Position numbers and translations under genes: made by a program. 64,000 nt of DNA from Apis mellifera (Eukaryota; Arthropoda; Insecta; Hymenoptera; Apidae), in the NCBI RefSeq assembly GCF_003254395.2, contig NC_037639.1:12381037-12445036 (forward strand). Direction: 5' to 3'. The first letter of the stretch is position 1; each line of letters starts with the position of its first letter. Of the stretch, positions 38,557 through 50,300 are shown one piece after another. The notes below the pieces were generated by a model, which worked only from the letters and a program-made list of their open reading frames with translations, ran no database searches and was not told the origin of the DNA.

Positions 38557-39424
38557 CAAAAAATACGTACCTCTCTATACCTTATGGCAATTAAATGTAT
38601 CCAACACGATATTTTCGATCGACAATTCGTCTCGGGAAATCGAGAACGAGCGCCTATCGTTTCACTCGATTCGAGCTCATCAAAACGAATCACGCGCATC
38701 ATCGAACGATCATTGTTAATTCTAATTGTAATTCACGATCATTATCGTCGCCTCGAGTATAGGGAAATTTCACAATCATCGTCATTACGCGTAATTTAAT
38801 AAAAATAAATTCTAAAAAAAAAAAAAAAATGGAAAAAGAGGATATCGCTATCACCGGTTATCAAAAAACGAATGGAAAAAAAAACGGAGAAAAAACACGA
38901 GAATAAGAGGAGAAGGAGAGGAAAATAATATATTCGTATAATAATGCTCGCGTGACGATCGGCTTTTGGAACCGTCGCGCGATCGATTAAACTGTACTGT
39001 AACGTGGACGACAAAAAAACGATAGACTTTTTTTTCCCGTCGACGTTACGAAAAAAAAAAATCCCAAGCGAGCGTCGTTACTCAAGAGCGTGCCAACGAG
39101 ATTCCATTTGGAACGTTTTAGCCAACTATTTTTCCGTTCTTTCCGTTTTTCCTTGGGATGGAATCTCGGTGCGCGCGCGCGCGCGTGTATCTTGAAACGA
39201 GAACAAGTTCTAAAAGGAGTGAGGAGAGAAAGAAAGAAAAAAAAAAAAAAACTGAACGACGCGTTTCGTTATATTCGACGAGTCCACGTGTCATTTTTAG
39301 AGCGTACGAAAGGACAAAACACTTTGTATGCATCTCCCCCCCTCCCTCCCTGCCCCATTGTTCATGCCCATTTGTATTGCGTAGATGGACCGATCGATAA
39401 TTATAAACGAACGTGAGAATACTA

Positions 39425-39480
39425 TTATATATATATATAAATATATATATATTATATATATATAATATATATATATAAAA
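39425..39480. repeat. (TA)n-rich tract before distal polyA signal
   Basis: Imperfect TA repeats with AAA and TTA interruptions over about 55 bases, ending 45 bases before the AATAAA at 39526. Confidence 0.9.
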
Positions 39481-39525
39481 GAGCGACAGAATGAAACACT
39501 ACTGTAACTACACCTGCCTCTTGTG

Positions 39526-39531
39526 AATAAA
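39526..39531 (+). terminator. Distal Fe65 polyadenylation signal candidate
   Basis: AATAAA followed within about 30 bases by a T- and GT-rich stretch (ATTTGTTTCTTTTC, then GTTGTTACTTG). This is the best-formed 3' end signal between the Fe65 stop and the opposing BICDR gene. Confidence 0.45.
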
Positions 39532-39545
39532 TGCCTATTTGTTTC

Positions 39546-40358
39546 TTTTCAATCTCGTTGTTACTTGCGCATCGTTTTCGAACTTTTGAAAAAATTCGAA
39601 AAAGAAAAGGATAATTAACCCGATGGATCTACTAACATGATCAACGGATATATCGTCTTCATTCAGGAGAGAATAGAGAGATCCGTAAAACAGATTTTTA
39701 TTAAATAAATATGTTGTCATAATCGTTCAAATGGAATCGTACAACTATCATACAATCTCGACGAATACGAATCGTCGATTGTTAATTTACAAAGGAGGCT
39801 ACTTGCGCGAGCGCGCGCGCGCGAATTGCGAGCACATGTGCTGCGCAAGCGCGTTAAGTGATCCGCGAGCAACCGCTTCGTTGTTACTTAACACCGATCG
39901 TTAATTAAAGCTAAGCGTTCAGACTGGTTATGAAGAGAAAGAATGTCGAGGAACATCGTTGCGGTTGACCGACGTAAACGCGGGTGAAAAAATTTTTCTA
40001 GCATGTTATTGCACTGTCGTTGTGTAAAAGAATGTGGACTCACAGCTTTGTGATCGATTTCCATCGTTAATCGAACAACGTCTTATCTCCTTACAATTTT
40101 CGGATCGTATTAATCTTGGAATTTCCTGGTCCATTTGGACGGACGAACGGACGGTTGGTTAATGAACGGTTTAAAAGCGAATTAAATAAGAAAAAAAACG
40201 AAACTCGAAATATAAATATAAGCTTAAAATTCCCAAAGTTCAATTTTCAAGTTTTCTTTACTCTTTTTAGTCAATTATATTATCGCCAATGTAATAAACG
40301 ATAGTGCCATCTTATATAAAATTTATCGTAACGATGATAAAATGTACATATATATACT

Positions 40359-40406
<48 letters not shown>

Positions 40407-41296
40407 ATATCACAATCAACGATAAAAGAAATTTCATTCTCGTAAAACCTAACGTAAGACACACGATTCTATCACAAACGTTTTAATATATTTACAGCCG
40501 TGAATTAAAAAGGATAGACTCCCTTTAGGCCGTGCCATTGCATCCCACCCCATAAAAAGAAACGGGAATGCCGACTACAGTTTCGCTTAAACGTATCGCT
40601 CGGAATAATGATAAGTTTGTACCCGCGAGTCCGGAGATCTTTACGAGAAGACGCCACTAGAGATCGTTGTTACCGTGGTAACAAGTCGTTTCCACGATCA
40701 CGGGAATGACGAGACGTTCACCCAAAGGGAAAAGAAACGTTCGCTAAGGTATACTAAGTAATCGTTTAAGTTTTTGCCGACTGGCGCTTTTCTTCTCTTC
40801 ACGATCTGCATCGCACGAACAATCTAAGAAGAAGAAACTTTCTTTCGTTGTTTCGAACACATACCGTGACATATTTTTCGAGATTTAAACGAAACGAAAA
40901 AAAAAAAAAAAAAAAAATTAAAGCGATATATCTATCAAATATATATATATATATATCTGTCAGATACATTTAGGAAAAAAAACATAACGCGAGAAAATCT
41001 ACGCTAAGGAAGATAAAAGTCTCGAGATCGAAACACGATCTCGCCAAGTAAGAGACGAGTTTTCTCGTAAACTTGTCAGTTGATGCAACAAATCGTCGTG
41101 AAAAACGATGCACGCAAAGCGCCTTCTATGGCGTGTTGCCGCTCGACTACGGATCCGATCTGTCGGATTTTCCAAACACGACGACGAAGTGAGCGGACGA
41201 ATGGTCCCTGATACGCCAGCGCTACGACGAAAAGTATCGGAAAAGACCCCTTCTTTTCGAGCGCAGTCTTCTTCTCTCACCGTGCAACGGCCTCTC
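39546..41296. other. Tail-to-tail intergenic stretch
   Basis: This separates the presumed 3' ends of Fe65 (+) and BICDR (-). No coding signal is visible. It contains a TA microsatellite (40362-40404), a second short TA run near 40939-40956, a poly-A run near 40899-40917 and a GCGC-rich spot near 39806-39825. Part of it could be an extended BICDR 3' UTR. Confidence 0.5.
40347..40404. repeat. (TA)n microsatellite
   Basis: A TACATA-type start passes into more than 20 uninterrupted TA units. Confidence 0.9.
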
Positions 41297-41302
41297 TTTA
41301 TT
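41297..41302 (-). terminator. BICDR polyadenylation signal candidate
   Basis: TTTATT on the + strand is AATAAA on the - strand, about 43 bases after the BICDR stop codon. Use of this signal would give a very short 3' UTR. Other good AATAAA matches on the - strand are not obvious in the next several hundred bases. Confidence 0.35.
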
Positions 41303-41344
41303 CCCATTTCGCGCGACAAATCTTTACGCGAACAGTCATTTTCG

Positions 41345-44300
41345 TCAAAAGAGGCCGAACATCTTTTTCGACGAGCCGGTACTCCGTTTCTTCCTAGCCG
41401 GCGCCACAATTTCTGAATTTTCAGAGTTCGTAGCGGCGATAGAGCTCGTGACAGGCATCAATTTGCTCCGAACGTGTTCGTCGAGAAGAGATTGCATGTC
41501 CATCTGCCATTGTTCCAATTGTTGGCTCAGTTCGATCTTCTGTTGGATAGCTTCCATCAGTTGGCTGTTGGCCTGCAGAACGTCTATCCTCGTTTTCGCC
41601 AACTCCACCTCGGCCCTGTTCTTCCTGGCCACAGCCTGATCCCTCACCTTGTAGGCCTGCGTCAAAATTTCGTCCTTCGTCAACTGCGAGTGCTCCATAT
41701 CGTCACGAGCTCTGTCACGTTCCTCTTTGACGCCGCGCAATTCGGCCTCGCTCACGCTCAATTTGCTCGTCACGTCGAGCAAAGCCTCCCCGCGCCTTTT
41801 AAGCTCCTCTTGCGTCTGCTTCTGTTGATCCTTCGCGTTCTCCAACTCTTCCCGCACCCTGTGAAGTTCCACGGCCAAACCGAGCTCGCCGGGCGCCCCT
41901 CTGCCGGATAGAGACAAGTTGTACACCTCCTCGACCAGGTCCAACAAAGCACCGGGACAATTGGTCTGCGGAAAAAAAAAGAAAGAAAGAAAAGAATGAA
42001 TAAATTAAATAAAAGAAGAACCACTCGTACAAAGAACATATGGCGAACCACTTGCGAGTATTGAAAGACTCGGATCGATCGTGCAGAGATATCTCCGTCC
42101 CGCGGCAAATTGCAACGAGTCTTATCGGAGCAGTGCAAATGAAAGCAGCCGTGTAAACGAAATAAAAATATATAGGCAAATATAAAAAGCGTTTTATAAC
42201 GCTTAAGCGTCTGAAAAACACGATTCGTTATCTACGATCGGTGAACCGAGCACGTCCCATCGAGTTTTCGTGGCCGCTCGACGGAGAGGTTCCCCGCATT
42301 GCGTTGCCGGAAACCGGAAGTCGGAACAAAAGGAGCGCGTTACGCGAGTCCCTTACCGAGCTGGGGAGAGTCTCTTGGCCGTTGGTGTTCGCCTGCTCCG
42401 CTTCCGCAGTGTTGTTGTTCACGATCACGAGCATGGACTCGTCGCAATCGCTCTGCAAACCCGAGTCGTCCTCTCCCCGCCTCAGATGGACGCACAGCTC
42501 CTTCAACCGCTTCACCGCCCTCGCCACCTCCGCGCGCAAATCCTCCTGCTCCCCCAACGAACTTCCGCTCTCCTCGCACTCCATCTCGGCCTGCAGGGAC
42601 CTCGGTGGTTTCTGTATCGAGCCGGATCTGCCTCTCCTTTCCGCCTCGATGACCGCCAATGTCGCCGCCAGCTCGTCCCTGCGGACACGATCCGTTAATG
42701 ATCGAAACGTCGATAATCCGTATTCTAAAAACCATCGATCCAATCGATCCGCCCTTTTACGTTTACACACCGGTGTTTACCGCGTACGGTGAACGATAAG
42801 CTTTCGTAAGAGACAAACAAACGCGATTAGCTTAGAGAAAAATCGATCGCCCACCACGACTGGTATACCAATATACCTTCCTCCATTTCTTGCCAATATA
42901 TTTCCCAGTACACGAATATTTTTATTCTTTTTCCTCGCATATATACTGGAGAAAAACTGTCGCTTGGAAATAAAAAAAAAAAAAAAAAAGAAATGCAAAT
43001 ACAAATATCGTGCGTGAATACTTTGGAAAATATCAAGCGACGAAAAATATTAAACTCACCTTTCCCTTTCGGCCAGCTTCGCCCGGTGTTCCGCTTCGTG
43101 GCCGAGCCGCTCCAAGGCCGTGGCTCTATCCTCGGCTTCTTCGAGGGCCGCCATCGCTCTCGCCCTCTCCTCCCGCAGCTCCAAGGACCTCCTCTCTAAT
43201 TCTGCTCTTTGCGCGGACACTAGCTGTACCTGGAACGCGCCAAACCCGTCGCGTTTATCACCTTTTATTTCATTTCCCTATTACGTGTATCGTGTATCGG
43301 CCTCTGCCAATCACCTTGCCCGTTCTGTTCGTAACTCCGTGTACACATGCATGCACGTTCGCGTATCTCTACTGTACACGTATCGCCGCATTCGCTGACG
43401 CTGCGCCACACCGTCGCACACGTGACACGGCGTTAGAGCGCGCGTGTTTCCGGTTCTTTCTTTCTTTCGTAAGAGAAAAAAACTAAATTGCGTGGCGCGC
43501 GTACGTAATCGAGAACGGTGTGGGATTCAATAGTATGTTAATTAAGAGGAATAGAGGTTTCGGGAACGGCTCGATATTGCTATAGCGCCACGTGCCTCTC
43601 CTTTCTGTATACTTTCGACCTTGTAATAGATACCTACGAATAACGAATCCTTCCGTTTGAAAAAAACTTTTCAACTTCCGGCAAGGAGTTCAGAGATTGA
43701 ACAATTCCAAGGTCCTCCCTCTTCTCCCATTTCTTTCGATCGAGCTAGCTAATTTTCGCTCGCTAGGATCGATATCGATCGACGTGAATCGATGAAGCGG
43801 GGACGGTAGACGGTTTTACAATTGGCGAGCGAAGGGCATTTCCTGAAACTCGAGTTCGTAAGAGGAGACGAAAGGGCGCGGAGGAGCGAAGGACGAGGGA
43901 AGTTAAGTCGATCGCCGAGGGTCACGTTGTTGTATACGTTATATGCATCGTGATCAACTTCTCACGATCGAATCACGAGAATTAAGCGTACACGGTTCAT
44001 TGATAATCGCGAGAATCATACATATTCATAACGCTCCTTTATAACCACCGGCGAACAATATCCATTAACCATAATTGGAACGGTAAAACGAGCAGCACGC
44101 TTCCCAGAATAATTATTTATCCACGACGATTCGTTAACGATCTTAACGGGGGGAAAAAAGAAAGAGAGAGAGAGAAAAAAGCAAACGGACGAGGTTCGGG
44201 CTCGGGATAATCAATCGCTCGACACGGATACACGTCAGAGTTGCGGGGAGGGTGGTTGCGTAATGAATGGCGGAGAACGGAAGGGAAACGGGACGATTGC

Positions 44301-47300
44301 GAAGGAGTGGATCCGCCTGTAACCACGCTGCCAAGGAAACTATTAATTTACCTCGTCCCTGAGAACCTCCAAGCTGCTGACGTGATCCTGGAGCGTGGTA
44401 CTTCGGAGGGCACACTTTTCCCTCAGCACCTTGACCTCGATGAGCAGCTGCTCTTCCTGCTTCGCGGCCTCTCTCAGCTGATCGGCAAGCCTCGTGTTTT
44501 GCGCTGTGAGCTCGGCGACCAGGCTCGCCTGATCCCGTTCCGCCCGCCTCGCGCGCTCATTCTGCTCCTCCAATTGACTCCTCAGCGTCTCCACGTCAGC
44601 CTGCAGCTCCAAATTTCTCGCCTCGTTTTCGCTTATCACCTCCTCCAGCCTTCGACGGAGTAGATGCCTCTCTTGTTCCAGACTCTGCGACAACAAACAG
44701 CGGGAACGTTAAGACTATTATACGGGATCGATGAAAGCCAATTAGAAGGATATCCCGGTGTTTCGTCGTCGAAACTTTTTTTTCCTTTTTTTTTTCTCTT
44801 TTTTTTTTTTTCGTGTCACGTGTCGAAACACTGGAGTACGCTATATATATCCACTAATTACCTCGATACATCATTTCGTGTATATATATATGTATATATG
44901 GACAAAAAATACTACTGTACTTTCTCGATATCCTCGAAAGCGGCCGTTTATTCACGCAGGTTGATTCATATAATAACGGAGAGAATATATGGAGATTTTT
45001 TCGTGCAACTTATGGTTTCTTGCATATTTTCTTCATTATTCACTCTTCACGTCTTTTTATCTAAGTCAGTGTTTCCTCATTCTTTTTTTTTTTTGTACAT
45101 TTCCTCGCCTCGAAATCTCTTTTTCCTTTTTTCGTTACAACGATCGATCGAATTTCAATCATATCCGGATGATGAACGCTCATTCTTCTAAAAAATTGCC
45201 CGTCGAAATATTCAAATTATTCCTCCTCCGTGGAGAACTCGGTTCACCGCAAGTTGGGAGACACTGAGTTAAACTGTGACGGACGTGGAGCTCCCAACTC
45301 GAGACGAAGGGAAGGAAAAAAAGGCAGGCGACAGATCGGCGTGGCATAAAAGCCTCGACGATATTGAAATGATAAAAAGGAAAGAAAGAAGGAAACAAAC
45401 TGCGACGGCGGTCTACCTCAACCAGCCTGTTTGTAAAATCGACGGCTGGAATCGCTTGGTTACCTTCGACCTCGAAACATCTCGATCGACCTACGAAGGC
45501 TACCCGCAAACGTCCCTGAGCGGAATATCGAGAGAGAGAGAAAGAAAAACAGGATTCTGTCGCGGCGTCTCCTTTCTCGAAATTCTCGTCTCGTTTCACC
45601 GGGTCCGCGTCATTCGTCGAATTTTAAAAAGATTGCCGATGATTCACCGGCCGAACGAAAACTCTCGCCTACTTCTCTCAGGTTCACCGCTGTGAATAAC
45701 TGCGACTCGAGACCAACGAGGATCTCGTAGGTGAAAGGTTCGGTTGTTTCGTAACTTCGAGCAAAATCTTCGAATCTACTTTCGTCATCGCGGACGTCGA
45801 AATCGTTGCAGAAATTTGTTGTCACGAGTCATTTTCTTCAATTATTTGATAATTCGATCATTTTCTCCGTCTGCATTTCGAGGGATTAAATTAAAATCCA
45901 AATATCGTATATTATAATCGTAATCGAGTGATCAAATTCTACTTTAACGATAAAGTAATCTGATTTATCGATCGGCTTCCGCCTAAAATAACGATAACGA
46001 AATTAATTAAACGCATTTTTAATTGATTTCGCAGCAATTAGGAGGAACGAATTCCAAATCAGAATTGTTGTTAAAGTTTCGATGCGCTTTCGTTTTCGCG
46101 AAAAAAATTTTAACTCGATTGGATCCGGCACAGTGTACAGTTTTGCGGTACAAATCGCGATTGAGAAGGCGAGCCGTAATGCAGGCGTATGTACGTAACA
46201 ATCGCAACGGTTCGATGTCAGCGGGGTTTATCGAGCTAGAAGGTACGGCCTTGGTCTCCCGTGGTTATTCATCGACCTATCGTCCGTACAGCCACGTTAT
46301 TGTTCGTTCAAAAATTGTCAGAGACTGGGGAATTATTATCGTCACAATCAAATGATTAAATTTATCATGTTCGTAATCATCAGCACGAATTCGCACGCGT
46401 TAATAAATTTATAAAATAAAAAAAAACGATGTCGATCGTTTCATCAACTCATTAATCGAGACTTTAATCTCAATTGTATATCTATATCGCAAAATGTTTT
46501 TCTTCTTCTTTTTTTTTTTTTAACGTACGTTGATATATATATATAATGGATTAACGCGATGATCGATACAACTCGGCACGATTCAATTCATACCTGGAAA
46601 TTTGTCAAGCGTTCTATGGAATGTTTGATACAGTAATATGCCGTTGCGAATGCCACAACAGCTTTAACAATGCCCATTAGAGGCTATATAATACACAACA
46701 ATTTTATTGTCCTCTCTTGTGAAATAACCTTTATCTTTTCCGGTTTTAACTTAAACGGTCGAAGCCCCGCCGATTATATCCGCCTCGAGGTGGCTAAACT
46801 CTCCTCTCCTCGCGAAGAGAAAGAGGGAGAAAAAAAAAAAGAAAAAAAAAGGAAAGAAGTGGAAAGACGAGATAAGTGCATGCAGAGGAGACGGCAAAAG
46901 GGACAAAGGCACGGGGGACTGAAAGGCAAACACGTGTGTGATGCGTACAGGAGACGCGTTTTTTTTCATAAGGCATGTAACAACGGAGGCCGGAGGCAAC
47001 TAGCGGAGATCCATGACTCACGGATCTCTCCATCCCGTTCTCCCCGAGTATTGCTCCGATTGCGGTGGTTTCGTCGATCGCCGTTTATTAATAAACACGC
47101 AATTTCATTTTCTAAAATATTTTCATTTCAGCGAAAAATTTTTCTCCGTTTTTTCCCCCGATTGTCTTGGAGAATTTTTTCCAGTTCAGATATACGCTGT
47201 ATATGTACATTTCAGCATTGTATCTTATCGTTTCAATTTTTTCGTATGTAACATTAAGAGATCGATAACATTGATATTCAACAAGTACGCAATTTATTAA

Positions 47301-50300
47301 TATCGCGTGGGATGAATCATAGATAATCGGAGGAATTACAAGTTTTATTACTTATCCTTCTTGCAAATTTAAACATTACTATTACTTTCGATTAATTTTA
47401 ATCGTTTGTAAACTACACATGTACTATTATCCACGAGCACACCGGCATGGATAATTGCAAACACTTTGTCTATCATTGTGAAAACGTACACGTGATACGT
47501 GTGTATCGTTGAATCGCAAATCACGTTTCAATCCTTGTCTATTTTCGCGATAGACGTTGCTAATGTTAACTATTAATGTCGTTATTGAGATACTATCCTT
47601 GCGAAATATTTGTATTAAAACGTAAAATTAATTGGCAGGAGACGCTGAAGATTGATTGATTGCTTCATCTCTCAAACATCTTCGTATGAAACATTTTTAA
47701 TCGATTAGAAATTTCTGTTAATCGATTAAAAATTGCGATGCAAAACTCGCAAGCGTATAACGTAACGACGAGAATCGATCAAAACGAAAAATCCGATTTC
47801 TGAATAACTTTGACGGACAAATTTTGTCCCTCACGAGGCACGAATAACAATATCATCCACGAAAAGATATTCTAATTATATACTCCGTGGCCAGCAATAT
47901 ATCTTCCGGCACACTTTATCGGACTTCTAATTTAATGGCTGAGCTCCTGTCGCTTTCTGCTCGAAGAAACAGACATCCGCTCCGATGGAAAAGGAAATAA
48001 CCGAAACAAGGAAGCAGAGCGAACAGTGATTGGTACGAATGGACGCGAATCTTCGATTTATCGTACCTCCACCCGATCACGTGCTCATCGTTTTCGACGA
48101 TACTCCCCCTTTTAATATGGGACGACAACGTACGAGACCACGTCGCGGAAACAAAATTCCTTTAAAAAAAAAATGTAAAAATACGAGTCGGGCAAAAATT
48201 CCGTTCGATCCTTTGAAAAAAAAGTGTAAAAACATGAGTCGAGCAAAAATTCCGTCCGATCCTTAAGAAAAAAAAGTGTAAAAACATGAGTCGATCAAAA
48301 ATTCCGTCCAATCCTTTAAAAAAAAAATGTAAAAATACGAGTCGGACAAAAATTCCGTTCGATCTTTTAAAAAAAAAAAAATTGTAAAAATATGAGTCGA
48401 GCAAAAATTCCGTTCGATCTTTTAAAAAAAAAAAGTGTAACACGAATCGATAAAAAATTCCATTCGATCCTTTAAAAAAAAGGTGTAAAAACACGACTCG
48501 ATCAAAAATTCCGTTCGATCTTTTAAAAAAAAAAAAAAGTGTAAAAACACGAATCGGACAAAAATTCTGTTCGATCTTTTAAAAAAAAAAAGTGTAACAC
48601 GAATCGATAAAAAATTCCATTCGATCCTTTGAAAAAAAAAGTGTAAAAACATGACTCGATCAAAAATTCCGTCCGACTTTTAAAAAAAAAAAAAGTGTAA
48701 AAATATGAGTCGAGTAAAAATTCTGTTCGATCTTTTAAAAAAAAAGTGTAAAAACATGAATCGAGCAAAAATTCCGTCTGATTTTTTTAAAAAAAAAGTG
48801 TAAAAACACGAGTTAGGCAAAAATTCCGTCAAATCCTTTAAAAAAAATATATATAAAAACACGAGTTGGACAAAAATTTTGAAATGCTGAAACGCGCGCT
48901 TGCACCTTCTCGCCAACGAGAACATTAACGATCCGCCAATTGCGAAAACGAAATGACGAGCCGTGTTTTTCAGCGTGTGGCAATGCCGCGTATTTCCTTC
49001 CTCATTGCACAGGTAATCCTCGCACTGCGTCTAATTTAATTACACGGGTAAAGTCTTCCCCTCCACGGAACATCCTTCATCCCCGCGTTTCTTGGATCCG
49101 TAGGAAATAAAAAAAATTAAAAAAAAATAGGAGGAGGCAGGCAGACTTCAGGCGACACAATCTTCACGCGACGCGATCGTCGAAAGAAAATTAATCGTGA
49201 TTTAATTACAGGAAGGAGACAAAAGATTTAACAATTCCATTATATCAGCTATGATATTGATACGTGTTTTTTACGAAAAAATTTTATTAGTTTTATCGTT
49301 AATTTTGCGATGAAAAAAAATAATTTCGAGTAAAAACTTTTTTTTTTCCACGTTTCTTTGCATCTATCCTTTGGATGGAAAATAAATCATTTTCTTCTGC
49401 CACTTTACGAGCTATTGCACTTCCATAGATAAACAATTGTAGATAAATATCGGTCGACTTTGGCTAATCGAATATTATCGATCGGCTTTTCTCGCTCGCG
49501 GAAAATACATAAGTCTCTCCACGTTTTATCGGGGGAAAAAAATAGCTCGATTATTTCATAATCGCGATTTTCATTGGTGGGATATAAAGTGAGTGAGAAA
49601 TATCGCGATAATCGCGATTTAATTGGCATTGCACTTCGCGGTGACGCATTGTCGGCCGGCTTTTGGCGTTGCGCCGTTTCTCGTTCACTTTCCCTCGGAG
49701 AAGAAAACGATTATGCCAGTTGAACCTTCTCTGGGGGAGAAGGGGGAGGGGAGGTAGGAAAAGACTCGTAATAAAGAGGCAATGGCCCGTGACGAGGCCG
49801 GCAATGATCGTAGTCGTTAGTCGCGCAACCAAGTCCATCCACGTGTTGCGCGATCTGCTCTCAGCCGGTGAATTGAAAATGGAATTGGGTAAGTATTATA
49901 AGCCGTTTAAAAATCCCCGCCTTCCTTTCACCGTTGCCCTTTGACGGACCATTTGATCGACCTTTTACTTAGCTTCGAACGGAACGAGCTAACGTACGAC
50001 TAACGTTTCTATTAAAATTATTTACGAGATCTCGTAAATAAAGCTTAATTCAAATCCAAACGAGAATCGAAATAAAAACGAGATTAAACGTGAAATTCAA
50101 TAATCCGATAATCAGTCCAAACGGATTTTTCGATATCCTCGAGCAGATTCGAACGGAACACCCTGTACATACAACAACTTGGCATAACCGGTTTCCCGTG
50201 CCTAAAGAATTTTTTCCAAATTTTGTCAACTAAACTTGGAGCTGCGCAAGAAGGCGCGGATCTCAAGGCGCGGATCTCACTTGGATGGAACGGAAAAAGA

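Larger units (their letters stand above)
34007..39545 (+). other. Probable long 3' UTR of Fe65
   Basis: No coding frame is recognisable. Much of the + strand is purine-rich (GAA and GA tracts at 34201-34249, 36245-36267, 36800-36866 and 37276-37334) and interrupted by TA and CATA repeats. Possible polyadenylation signals AATAAA occur at 34393, 34411, 34921 and 39526; the last is followed by T/GT-rich sequence and lies just before the convergent BICDR gene. The simplest reading is a short form ending near 34.4 kb and extended forms ending near 39.55 kb. Very long 3' UTRs are common for neuronal transcripts in insects. How much is transcribed is inference. Confidence 0.45.

Noticed and set aside
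48150..48885. CRISPR-like repeat array
   Set aside because: Units are contiguous variants without unique spacers, in an insect intron next to spliced genes.
48030..48925. Several 70-110 codon open frames in the tandem array
   Set aside because: They are repeats of the unit translated in several frames (Phe-rich on one strand, Lys-rich on the other). The openness comes from poly-A/T and unit lengths, not from coding selection.
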